8,565 nt of DNA from contig JAEWIW010000282.1 of the NCBI GenBank assembly GCA_023386855.1, positions 1-8,565 of the forward strand, given 5' to 3'. A program made the translations under genes and the position numbers. Positions 1 through 8,110 of the stretch are shown piece by piece. Under the pieces are notes generated by a model. It was not told the origin of the DNA. It ran no database searches and was given only the letters and a program-made list of their open reading frames with translations. The DNA comes from Bacteroidota bacterium. GTDB lineage: Bacteria > Bacteroidota > Bacteroidia > Chitinophagales > Chitinophagaceae. Position 1 is the first letter of the stretch. The number at the start of each line of letters is the position of its first letter.

Positions 1-1
1 C

Positions 2-388
2 CTGGGGCAATGGCAAACCGGGACACTGGTAAACCTGGAAAGATGCCTTCCCATGAATGGCAGGCTCGACGGGCACTTTGTACAGGGCCATGTTGATGCA
101 ACAGGAACCTGCATGAATAAGGAAGACCGCAACGGAAGCTGGGAATACCGGTTTCGTTTCCCTGAAAAATTTGCCGGGCTTGTTATTGAGAAAGGATCCA
201 TCAGCCTCAACGGCATCAGCCTTACCATCTTTAATGTCACCAACAACGAGTTCGCAGTTGCTGTGATCCCGTACACATATGAACATACCAATATTAAAAA
301 AGTAATTCCAGGCTCAGAAGTGAACCTGGAATTTGATATAATCGGGAAATATCTTTTAAGGAATCTCTCCCTGGAGAATAAGGAATAG
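2..388 (+). CDS. ribE: Riboflavin synthase, alpha chain (3' part, 5' truncated by window edge)
   Basis: Riboflavin synthase converts two molecules of 6,7-dimethyl-8-ribityllumazine into riboflavin and a pyrimidinedione, the last step of riboflavin synthesis in the cytoplasm. The open frame runs in from the left edge, so the ATG at 53 is internal. The codons before it read LGQWQTGTLVNLERCLP, matching the linker between the two lumazine-binding barrels. The visible 128 residues then cover the whole second barrel: GHFVQGHVD at its start, KGSISLNGISLTI in the middle (compare the family's K/G-G-S-I-A-x-x-G-I-S-L-T-V block), then IPYTYEHTNI and VNLEFDIIGKYL near the end. The family is about 195-210 residues, so roughly 70 N-terminal residues (most of barrel one) lie outside. 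The stop TAG at 386-388 touches the stop of the convergent gene, and no terminator is visible. Family assignment is firm. The symbol follows E. coli usage of ribE (also called ribC); B. subtilis numbering differs. Confidence 0.93.
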   Translation: MGQWQTGTLVNLERCLPMNGRLDGHFVQGHVDATGTCMNKEDRNGSWEYRFRFPEKFAGLVIEKGSISLNGISLTIFNVTNNEFAVAVIPYTYEHTNIKKVIPGSEVNLEFDIIGKYLLRNLSLENKE

Positions 389-3300
389 CTATCGCATCAG
401 GTACATTTTTCCATACCCGTTATTGAAGAACCTGTCGGTTTCATCACCCTTAGCGGAATATTTTTCCATCCTTTGTCCATTTAGCCTGGATACCACCCTG
501 TAAAGGTATACGCCATTGGCAAGTTTTTGTCCATACTGGTCGGTGCCATCCCATTTGTATTCCGTGATGTTACGGCCAATATTCAGCGGGCCTAATTCCT
601 CACGGGTGATCTCTTTCACGATCTTACCAGTTACCGTAAGGATCTGGATCTTTATGTTTTGCGGAATTTCTGATCCTGTTATGGTGAAAACAAATGCAGT
701 AGAAGTACTGAAAGGATTCGGGAAATTGAGCATATTGGAGATCATTGGTTTACTGATCACCCTGAATCCCACACGGTATTCGGTTTCACCGGCTTTATTT
801 CCACTCCTGTCCTTTCCTTTAACGATCAGCTCATAATCATCGCCTTCCGGGTTTTCATTTGTAAAACTTGGATAAAAGTCAAGGGTAGCTGTATTATCAG
901 TACCCGCAACGGCAGGTGTAAATCTCAGTGTATCAGAATCTACTTTATAGGTCCTTATGGTTCCATTTGGATATTTAACCTGCAGGGAGGAAACCGCCGT
1001 GTCGTTCAATAACATGAATTTTGACTCATCCTTTAAACTGATCCGGATATGCGGCTTAGCTGAAACAATATCCTGGTTGAGAATATGTACGCCATCAAAA
1101 GTCACATCCATCACAGGATTTACTTTATCGGGTCGTACATAAAAATTGCGGAACATGAAATTATTGAACCTGTATTGCTCCGGTTGTGCATCCGGGTTAA
1201 CATCAAGGAATACCATATTGGATTCCGGCAATGAAGAAGTTTCAATATCATAACTCACCACTAGTGAATCATTCCCTGCAAGCGGTTCAATCTTTGATGG
1301 AACAATCGTTTGCTTATTATTATTCCTGTCGGTGATCACCAGCTTATACTGGATACTGTCAAATGCAGCTTTACTAACATTCCTGAAGGCAATCCTGAGC
1401 TGGTTAGGTTCTCCAAGTTCAACAGTATCTTTCATATTGAACACCATTTTGGGTTCAAGCACACCCTCTGGTACTTCATCATATTTTACCTGCCAGTATT
1501 TTAACTGGAAGGGACTATAATGATCATGATCACTGGCATACATTTCGAATTTTAGTGAAGGATATTCTGCAGCAGGAATAAAATCCAGCGTGGTATCCAA
1601 CTTAGCCTGGCTGCTTTGAAACAATAGCACTTCATTAAATGAATCATTGATGCCATAAACGGAAATCATTACGGAATCACTTGGACTATCATCTTTAAAG
1701 GATCCATCCCAATGCATGCTTTTCCATGCTTTTGCCGGGCCAACAATTTCGGAAACAATTTTTCCTTCAGGGCTAACACTATGGAAGTCCACTTTCTCTG
1801 AAACTAGATCCAGTGGTGATACGCCCACGGCCTGTTTCTGGACAGTCCATGCACCATCATATCCTTTGGTGAATACGAATATGAAAGGTATGTTCCTGTA
1901 AAAAGAATCGATCTTCGTTAAACCAATGGAAAGGAACTTATGATAAATGGAATTATTAGATCCATACAATGCAGTATCCGCTTTCCACTTATCAACAAAC
2001 TCCGGTTTTGAATTAAAAGTCATCGATCCCCAGTTAAGCATGGTCACCATGGTACCATTAGGAATACTATCGAGAAAATCCATCGTACGCTTACGGAAGT
2101 CCGCACGATTGTAATAAAAATCAAACAGCATCTGTTTTACAATACCATTATCAGGACAAACAGGACTAAGGCTTCCATACTTCCCGGTGGTTCCATAAAC
2201 TACATTGTTGATATTTTTTCCGGAACGCAGGTCAAATAACAAAAACTCGAAAGAATTCAGGTAGGTTCCGCAACCTCCCTGAAAAAGCAAGGAACCATTG
2301 AAATTAGACGTATTAGAACCATAAGGATACAGGCTTCCTTTAAAGGTTGCAGTATTGAATAAAGGATCAAATTCAAATTCTCGCGCCGCATTAATTTTCA
2401 TGGACTCAAATGAATTCTTCAGGTACTGGAAGAAATGCGACTGGTTCCATCCCATAGTACTTTTTGAAATATACACAAAGGACGACTGGTTCCAGACTGG
2501 CTGGTTACCCTGTTCAGGAACCGGTGCCACTCGCCAGTAATAAACAGTTGAATCCATATACGCAATGCCTGGTTCCATTTCAAAAACACCACCTTTTGAA
2601 GTAATGGTTTTACTCACTTTCAACGGGCTGTTGAACAACTGCGTTGAATCTATTTCAACCATATAGGTTTTCTCAGGAGTAAAGGGATTTGCAGTGCTTG
2701 CAAAAAGTTTTTGTGAAGGATCATTTACAATGGCAAACTGGTAAGGATAAACCGGTCTTGCTTCATCCTCATAAACAAAAAATTCTGCGGTGGCCGAATT
2801 ATTATTTTCCGCCATTTCATTTATTGCATTTTCAGCATCCAGTTCAACAATGATCTTGTTGGATCCTTTATCCCTCGTAACCATTATTGGCACATTGAAT
2901 ACAAGTGAATCGACTGCCCTGATACCAGCAATTTTCTGGTTGAAAAGAAATTCACTGGTTCCATTGGGGAACTGCCTGCGAACAGTAACCATCAATGAGT
3001 CACTCACCGCCTTTCCCAGGTTATATAAGTCAACTTTTAGCTGGAAAGATTTATCCGCAACACTGATAAAGGAAGGATTTAATTTAATCTGTGAAGCTTC
3101 AACAACATAATCAGGCTTAGGTTGTGTATTGATCCTGATAGCAGGATCTCCATGAACCGTGATTTGTTCTGCATGCATCCTGGCATAAAAATCATTAGGT
3201 GAAGTGGCCTGTATCATCTGGCCCAGTGCATCGCTGTTTGTTTTCCCAATTGTATTTCCATAATCACTATGACCGATCGACTTATACAGGTTATCGAGAT

Positions 3301-5476
3301 ATACATTCAGGTAATTGACAATACCAAAATGTGAACTGGCCATAAAAGCAATACTGCCACGCTGCTTAGCCAAAACAAATTTTTCCGAAAGCGTTTCATT
3401 CACTACCAGTCGCTGCGGGTTATAAGTGTAGAAGTTACCTGCATTACATCCGTTCACATAAAACACCGGGTACTTTCCCTGGTTATTATAAGTATTAGGA
3501 TTATCAAGGTTGAATTCAAGTGTAGTGGATGATGAGTGACCGAAATAGGTAAGTATACTGATACCCTCTTCAAACAGTTGGGCGATCTTATCATTATTAA
3601 CCTGTTCAACAGGGTTGGTAGAAGTTTTACAGAAAGTATGCACATTTCCACCAAACAAGGTATCTGCAATCAGGTCGCGGTAATCACCCATATAATTACA
3701 TAAAACTGTTCCGAGGTAAGGATCTGTTGAACCGGTAACATGAACAATGTTCTTCATCCAGCTACGCGCTTCAACGGTTTGCGGGGCATTCCTTTGAACA
3801 GCTTCATATTCCTTTGCCTTTTCCAGGTAATCTTCAATTTCCTGTGGTGATACTACCGATAAACGACCAATGGGAGTAAGGGCTACTGCACTTGCACCAT
3901 CAGCGGAACTCAGCATATTATCAGAAGCCGGGCTTCCAAATGTTGGCACCAGGTTAAGCATCTCGATATCGGGCTTCGACTGGTTGAGTGTATATTCACT
4001 ATAGGTCATACCCCTTCCAACCAGGAATACAAACTTTGGTGCTACATTGAATTTTTGCCTTGCGTACCGTAAAAAATTCTTGATGGATAAAGGATGCTTT
4101 TTTATTCCATAGGCAAACTGGTCGACCAGTTCATCGATATCAATAATCTTTGCATTGAAACCGCCGCCTTCGCCCGAACTACGGTATACACGGTAATCCT
4201 CTACAGGATTCTGACCATTCGCTCCATTGAACAGCCTGCTATTGGAAATGATCAAATAATCGCCCTGGTTGGATTCGATCGTGAACTGGGTAAAATGCTT
4301 TTCTGAAAGTTCACTGATGGTATTGATATTAACTGCCTCCTGGCTTACCAGAACAAATTCATGTTCGCGGTCAAAACCGGGAATGGCAAAGCGAAGTTTG
4401 CCCGCAACTTCCTTATTGGCAACAATCCTGTTCCCGAAAGTAAGGTCATACAACACGGGTGTTGAAGTACCGAAAACAAAATTGGTAATCTCCAGGTAGT
4501 ATCCGTCATTCTTTGCAGGAAGTTTAAACTGGAAATTTCTTGTTCCTCCAAAATTGAATTTCCTGGGATAGGTAAGTTCATAATAAGAAACCACCATCCT
4601 GTCGGAACTAACCGTAGAAGTATTGGTAAACTGGAAAGCTGCAGAATTGGTTGAAATAAGACTGGTTGGAATTTCAATGGTAGTGTTTACATCATTGAAA
4701 TAATCCATCACGGTATCCACCAGCGTGGTGGCATTCAGTGATGCCCTGAAATTACGTGTATTCAATGCACTGCCTGCCGCACCCATCCGGAAGATGGCGT
4801 TAGGAACCGAGGTTTCCACGAATAAATTGGAATGCACTGCAGGCTTAAGTGGAGTTTCCGGGCGGATATCAGCACTTGACCAGAATTCACCTTTGTCGTA
4901 TGAAGAAGAATAAAGGTACTCCCCTACCACCACTGCATAACCGGGGTTGATCTTTGATTTATAATTAGTACCCACAGTATGCATGAAATACTTTTCGGGG
5001 GCCAGCGTATTGGATGCCACATCATTGGCCTGGTCCATATACTGGAACCCGGTTTTATTTGTATTGACACTCAGGAAATAGACAGCAGTATCAGTTAGCA
5101 AACTATATTTCGTGGAATGTTGGAATGCCGGGTTCCTGTACATATCCCGGTCGGGCTTTCCATCATTGGGTTCGCCCCAGAATTCAAGGTAACCATCGGA
5201 AGGAAGTGTTCCCGAAGAAACAGAGGGATAAAAAGGTACCTGTTCTCCATTCTTCCAGAGTTCAAGGTACTCGACCCCCGCAGTTCCAATCCCTGCTTGT
5301 TGCAGGGCTGATTGAGGTATCCTGTATAAACCTGCTTTTCCAACCTTGAATTTATAATAGGTCTGGTTAAAGCGGATCCACTCATTATTGAATTTCTGTG
5401 CCTGTGCAGTGAAGAAACCAAGTATCAGGAACAGGGGTAAAAATCTTTTCATACGAAGGGGTTTCCTTAGGTTCAT
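389..5476 (-). CDS. porU2: PorU2-type T9SS sortase, gingipain-like C25 cysteine peptidase (1695 aa)
   Basis: This is a probable cell-surface cysteine peptidase of family C25, the gingipain/PorU family. PorU removes C-terminal sorting domains from T9SS cargo. At 1695 residues the protein is much longer than classical PorU (about 1100-1200) and fits the group annotated as PorU2. A signal peptide covers about 1-26, with probable cleavage AQA/QKF. Residues 30-390 are a beta-rich prodomain-like region. The C25 domain spans about 404-785: FVFLVGRG at 482-489, TPIGRLSV near 534-541, His647 in YFGHSSS, Cys677 in YVNGCNAGNF, and the closing VHGDPAIRI at 774-782. The His and Cys form the expected catalytic dyad, so an active enzyme is likely. 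After it come a CARDB-like domain (788-902), an Fn3-like stretch (905-1002), an ILEI/PANDER-like region (1060-1210), a second CARDB-like domain (1343-1448), an Ig-like region (1452-1575) and a FlgD-like Ig fold (1578-1664, NFPNPFS to NGVYLYRVV). The ATG overlaps the porV stop, which favours this start. A second ATG at 5452 (MKRFLPLF) would also give a good signal peptide. Substrates are unknown. Confidence 0.88.
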   Translation of the reverse strand: MNLRKPLRMKRFLPLFLILGFFTAQAQKFNNEWIRFNQTYYKFKVGKAGLYRIPQSALQQAGIGTAGVEYLELWKNGEQVPFYPSVSSGTLPSDGYLEFWGEPNDGKPDRDMYRNPAFQHSTKYSLLTDTAVYFLSVNTNKTGFQYMDQANDVASNTLAPEKYFMHTVGTNYKSKINPGYAVVVGEYLYSSSYDKGEFWSSADIRPETPLKPAVHSNLFVETSVPNAIFRMGAAGSALNTRNFRASLNATTLVDTVMDYFNDVNTTIEIPTSLISTNSAAFQFTNTSTVSSDRMVVSYYELTYPRKFNFGGTRNFQFKLPAKNDGYYLEITNFVFGTSTPVLYDLTFGNRIVANKEVAGKLRFAIPGFDREHEFVLVSQEAVNINTISELSEKHFTQFTIESNQGDYLIISNSRLFNGANGQNPVEDYRVYRSSGEGGGFNAKIIDIDELVDQFAYGIKKHPLSIKNFLRYARQKFNVAPKFVFLVGRGMTYSEYTLNQSKPDIEMLNLVPTFGSPASDNMLSSADGASAVALTPIGRLSVVSPQEIEDYLEKAKEYEAVQRNAPQTVEARSWMKNIVHVTGSTDPYLGTVLCNYMGDYRDLIADTLFGGNVHTFCKTSTNPVEQVNNDKIAQLFEEGISILTYFGHSSSTTLEFNLDNPNTYNNQGKYPVFYVNGCNAGNFYTYNPQRLVVNETLSEKFVLAKQRGSIAFMASSHFGIVNYLNVYLDNLYKSIGHSDYGNTIGKTNSDALGQMIQATSPNDFYARMHAEQITVHGDPAIRINTQPKPDYVVEASQIKLNPSFISVADKSFQLKVDLYNLGKAVSDSLMVTVRRQFPNGTSEFLFNQKIAGIRAVDSLVFNVPIMVTRDKGSNKIIVELDAENAINEMAENNNSATAEFFVYEDEARPVYPYQFAIVNDPSQKLFASTANPFTPEKTYMVEIDSTQLFNSPLKVSKTITSKGGVFEMEPGIAYMDSTVYYWRVAPVPEQGNQPVWNQSSFVYISKSTMGWNQSHFFQYLKNSFESMKINAAREFEFDPLFNTATFKGSLYPYGSNTSNFNGSLLFQGGCGTYLNSFEFLLFDLRSGKNINNVVYGTTGKYGSLSPVCPDNGIVKQMLFDFYYNRADFRKRTMDFLDSIPNGTMVTMLNWGSMTFNSKPEFVDKWKADTALYGSNNSIYHKFLSIGLTKIDSFYRNIPFIFVFTKGYDGAWTVQKQAVGVSPLDLVSEKVDFHSVSPEGKIVSEIVGPAKAWKSMHWDGSFKDDSPSDSVMISVYGINDSFNEVLLFQSSQAKLDTTLDFIPAAEYPSLKFEMYASDHDHYSPFQLKYWQVKYDEVPEGVLEPKMVFNMKDTVELGEPNQLRIAFRNVSKAAFDSIQYKLVITDRNNNKQTIVPSKIEPLAGNDSLVVSYDIETSSLPESNMVFLDVNPDAQPEQYRFNNFMFRNFYVRPDKVNPVMDVTFDGVHILNQDIVSAKPHIRISLKDESKFMLLNDTAVSSLQVKYPNGTIRTYKVDSDTLRFTPAVAGTDNTATLDFYPSFTNENPEGDDYELIVKGKDRSGNKAGETEYRVGFRVISKPMISNMLNFPNPFSTSTAFVFTITGSEIPQNIKIQILTVTGKIVKEITREELGPLNIGRNITEYKWDGTDQYGQKLANGVYLYRVVSRLNGQRMEKYSAKGDETDRFFNNGYGKMYLMR

Positions 5477-6594
5477 GGGGTATTCGGCTTAGGCTCTTTT
5501 TTGCGTAGGTCTAGTTTAAAGGAAAATACATGGGTGTAAAGGGGGTTCGACTGGTTAGCCAGGTTCGTGAAAGCATAATCGATCTGAACACCTGCGATCC
5601 TGAAACCTGCACCTATGGAAGGTTGGTAGATCCATACTTTCTTCTGGTTGGTTTCATCTTCATCATCAAGTGCTTTCTGGAAATTGTTAATTCCTGCCCT
5701 TACCATAAATACATCTTTCCAGGATAGTTCCAATCCAAGTTTAGGATCCATGCTTACGGCACTTGACGAAAGCACGGTATTTCTTCTTCCATCAAAGGTT
5801 AGATCCAGGTTGGTTTCGGCAAGCAGGTCAAGGTTCTTGTTCAGCCTGAAATTATAGGCCGCACCAAGAATAAGCCTTGGAGCCGTCAACTCTGTTGATT
5901 TAACCGGGATATCGTTTTGCGTTACATAAAACACTTCACGCATTTTCTCATCAAGGTTAAAAGACCATGCATTGAAAGTGGTGGTCACATCGCGCGCTAC
6001 AAGTCCGAATTTCCAGCGGTTGGCTTCAAACTGGACGGCTGCATCAAAACCAAAACCCCAGGCCTTGGTGAAATCACCCGCTTTACGATGGATCACTTTT
6101 GCATTGATTCCAGCGTTCAGCTTCTTTCCATTCTTCAGGTCAACCTGCTGGGCAAGTGAAACAAGGAAGGCATAATCGGCCGATGAAAATTCACTGATGT
6201 TACTGAAGTTAATGGTACCGTCGGGTTCTACAAGGAAGATGGTATTTGGGATATTATCGACTGCAAAGCGAAGCAGCGACAAACCCAGTACACGTTTATT
6301 GTCTTTAAAGGGAAGGGCTATACTGGCATAGTCATATTTACCAATGCCTGCAAAATATTCGGCATGCATCAGGTTCAGTTGGGGATGGTCTTTGACATGG
6401 ACCAGGCCCGAGGGATTCCAATAGCCTGCTGAGCCATCATTCACGGAAGCCACCTGCGCGCTGCCCATGGCTAACCCTCGGGCACCCGCACCAATGTTCA
6501 GAAATTCATTGGAATATTTTCTAAACTGGCCAAATCCATGAAATGATACACTGCTGAATGCCAGCAGCAAACTAAGGAAATGGATTTTTTTCAT
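5473..6594 (-). CDS. PorV/PorQ-family T9SS outer-membrane beta-barrel protein
   Basis: This is a predicted outer-membrane beta-barrel of the PorV/PorQ (FadL-like fold) family. In the T9SS, PorV collects cargo from the SprA translocon and carries it to the sortase PorU. The diagnostic N-terminal block is FLNIGAGARGLAMGSAQVA followed by DGSAGYWNPSGL (about residues 32-64). The C-terminal end alternates hydrophobic and polar residues (THVFSFKLDL), as in a closing beta strand, before a short charged tail KKEPKPNTP. The signal peptide is MKKIHFLSLLLAFSSVSFHG with cleavage probably before Gln24. I place the start at the ATG at 6594, giving 373 residues. Extending the frame to 6609 would use a TTG and put five extra residues (the initiator, then KIDL) before a standard n-region. 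The TGA stop at 5473-5475 overlaps the next gene's ATG by 4 bp, so the two genes are very likely co-transcribed and translationally coupled. Whether this is the main PorV or a PorV2-like paralogue cannot be decided from the window, so no symbol is given. Confidence 0.87.
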   Translation of the reverse strand: MKKIHFLSLLLAFSSVSFHGFGQFRKYSNEFLNIGAGARGLAMGSAQVASVNDGSAGYWNPSGLVHVKDHPQLNLMHAEYFAGIGKYDYASIALPFKDNKRVLGLSLLRFAVDNIPNTIFLVEPDGTINFSNISEFSSADYAFLVSLAQQVDLKNGKKLNAGINAKVIHRKAGDFTKAWGFGFDAAVQFEANRWKFGLVARDVTTTFNAWSFNLDEKMREVFYVTQNDIPVKSTELTAPRLILGAAYNFRLNKNLDLLAETNLDLTFDGRRNTVLSSSAVSMDPKLGLELSWKDVFMVRAGINNFQKALDDEDETNQKKVWIYQPSIGAGFRIAGVQIDYAFTNLANQSNPLYTHVFSFKLDLRKKEPKPNTP

Positions 6595-6717
6595 TAAGTC
6601 GATTTTCAAATAAGCAATTGCCGGCGCTGGTTAAAGCTGGTCTTCAAAAAGGTACATCGGGCAAACGCCAAGTAAGCGAAAATATTGCATATTCCGCCTT
6701 GTAACTCCCCATATCCT

Positions 6718-6725
6718 TACATTTG
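6718..6725 (+). promoter_or_regulatory. Bacteroidota-type -7 promoter element upstream of tyrS
   Basis: TACATTTG matches the Bacteroidota housekeeping consensus TAnnTTTG exactly. It ends 26 bp before the tyrS ATG, so transcription would start near 6732 and leave a leader of about 20 nt. A TTG that could act as the -33 element lies at 6699-6701, but the 16-bp spacing is slightly shorter than usual. The leader (CTCTAAACAACAACAT) is A-rich with no Shine-Dalgarno sequence, as is common in this phylum. This is a sequence match only. Confidence 0.6.
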
Positions 6726-6751
6726 CAGGGTTTTCCTCTAAACAACAACAT

Positions 6752-8041
6752 ATGAATCTTATAGAAGAATTAAGATGGAGAGGCATGCTCCAGGATATCA
6801 TGCCCGGTACCGAAGAACAGCTCAATAAAGAAAAGACCACTGCATATATAGGCTTTGATCCTACAGCCGACTCCCTGCATATCGGGAGCCTGGTTCCCAT
6901 CCTGTTGCTTGTTCACCTTCAAAAAGCCGGGCACCAGCCGATCGCGCTGGTTGGCGGCGCTACAGGTATGATCGGGGATCCCTCCATGAAAAGCGAGGAA
7001 CGCAACCTGCTGAACGAGGAACAACTTGCCATCAATGTCAATGGCATTAAAGCACAATTGGAAAAATACCTCGACTTCGATCCTTCCCACCCGAATCCTG
7101 CCCTGATGGCCAACAATTACGATTGGTTCAGGAACATCAGTTTTATAGACTTCCTGCGCGATACCGGCAAGTATATTACGGTGAATTATATGATGGCCAA
7201 GGATAGTGTAAAGAAAAGAATCGAAGGAGAAACAGGAATCAGCTATACTGAATTTGCATACCAGCTCATGCAGGGATATGATTTCTTCTGGCTATACCAG
7301 AACATGAACTGCAAATTACAAATGGGAGGAAGTGATCAATGGGGTAATATCACCACCGGAACAGAACTTATCAGGCGTAAGGCCGGCGGTGAAGCTTTTG
7401 CCTTTACCTGCCCGCTGATCAAAAAGGCAGATGGAGGAAAATTCGGAAAAACTGAAAAAGGAAATGTATGGCTCGACCCTGCTAAAACAAGCCCCTACCA
7501 GTTTTACCAGTTCTGGCTGAACGCTTCTGATGCTGATGCTGAAAACTGGATCCGCATATTTACCTTTCTTTCAAAAGAAGAGATTGATTCCATCCTTGCC
7601 CGTCAAAAAGAAGATCCATCCTCCAGAACACTTCAAAAAGCACTGGCCCGGGAAGTAACGGTATTTGTTCATGGTGAAGAGGAATACCAGAAAGCGGTTG
7701 ACACCACCGCAAAACTTTTTGCAGCACAGCATGCCCCTGCCGAAGAATTAAGTATTGAAGATCTTGAGTCGATGGAAGGAGTGGTGAAATTTGATTATGA
7801 CCAGCAAAAAATTGAAGAAGGCATTGATATCGTAAGTTTTCTGGCTGAATCAGGCATTCTTCCCAGTAAAGGCGAGGCGCGTAAGCTTGTACAGAGCGGT
7901 GGTGTAAGCATTAACAGAAAAAAGATGAGTGATGTATCCTTTAAGCTTTCACCAGGAATGCTTTTACATCAACATTATCTTCTTGTTCAGAAAGGAAAGA
8001 AAAATTACTTCCTTGTAAAAGCAATAACTACTGTTCAATAA
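6752..8041 (+). CDS. tyrS: Tyrosine--tRNA ligase (TyrRS, bacterial TyrS type)
   Basis: This cytoplasmic enzyme activates tyrosine with ATP and transfers it to tRNA-Tyr. At 429 residues it has the normal length and every class I landmark. The HIGH motif is HIGS (43-46), inside [27 protein letters not shown] lies at 67-78. The tyrosine pocket block is [14 protein letters not shown] (165-178), with Tyr170, Gln174 and Asp177 in the expected places, and Tyr32 matches the N-terminal tyrosine-contact position. [11 protein letters not shown] follows at 190-200. The KMSKS-equivalent loop is KFGKT (230-234), the variant found in the E. coli-like TyrRS branch. An S4 RNA-binding domain occupies about 355-420 ([19 protein letters not shown]). 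The ATG at 6752 starts exactly where homologues begin and follows an A-rich leader. The gene is transcribed alone from 6718 and ends at a strong hairpin terminator. I see no damage and no regulatory leader such as a T-box. Confidence 0.98.
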   Translation: MNLIEELRWRGMLQDIMPGTEEQLNKEKTTAYIGFDPTADSLHIGSLVPILLLVHLQKAGHQPIALVGGATGMIGDPSMKSEERNLLNEEQLAINVNGIKAQLEKYLDFDPSHPNPALMANNYDWFRNISFIDFLRDTGKYITVNYMMAKDSVKKRIEGETGISYTEFAYQLMQGYDFFWLYQNMNCKLQMGGSDQWGNITTGTELIRRKAGGEAFAFTCPLIKKADGGKFGKTEKGNVWLDPAKTSPYQFYQFWLNASDADAENWIRIFTFLSKEEIDSILARQKEDPSSRTLQKALAREVTVFVHGEEEYQKAVDTTAKLFAAQHAPAEELSIEDLESMEGVVKFDYDQQKIEEGIDIVSFLAESGILPSKGEARKLVQSGGVSINRKKMSDVSFKLSPGMLLHQHYLLVQKGKKNYFLVKAITTVQ

Positions 8042-8062
8042 TCATTTATTATTTTATTGAAG

Positions 8063-8110
8063 AAGCCTGTTGGAACGGATCATTTCTTTCCAAACAGGCT
8101 TTTGATTTTT
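8063..8110 (+). terminator. Rho-independent terminator of tyrS, overlapping the 3' end of the convergent gene
   Basis: The left arm 8063-8075 (AAGCCTGTTGGAA) pairs with 8088-8101 (TTCCAAACAGGCTT) over 13 bp, with one bulged A at 8092 and a 12-nt loop. The stem is followed on the + strand by TTTGATTTTTT, giving a U-rich tail. It begins 22 bp after the tyrS stop. The right arm also encodes residues S-L-F-G of the convergent membrane protein, and that gene's TGA stop falls in the loop. On the minus strand the stem is followed by a weaker, A/T-rich tract, so it may act in both directions, more strongly for tyrS. Confidence 0.85.

Noticed and set aside
364..378. Inverted repeat TCTCC-CT-GGAGA at the end of ribE as a possible terminator
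   Set aside because: The stem is only 4-5 bp with a loop too small to form well, and no T-tract follows on either strand.
1521..1532. Perfect 12-bp palindrome TGATCATGATCA
   Set aside because: It lies deep inside the porU2-type coding sequence, where it encodes part of an acidic/His run (SDHDHY). Nothing around it suggests an operator or a mobile-element target.
2790..3110. Plus-strand open frame of 106 codons inside the porU2-type gene, and similar ones at 516-836 and 4269-4499
   Set aside because: Their translations show no recognisable domain and no start context, and they lie wholly antisense to a well-supported gene. They are reading-frame shadows.
6595..6609. Upstream extension of the PorV-like gene to a start at 6609
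   Set aside because: The codon at 6607-6609 is TTG, and the added residues KIDL precede a complete, ordinary MKK-type signal peptide that starts at an ATG (6594). The ATG is the better start.
6647..6654. Possible -7 element for the porV operon (minus strand TACCTTTT)
   Set aside because: It lacks the final G of TAnnTTTG, and the nearest TTG upstream is only 14 bp away, so it is too weak to annotate.
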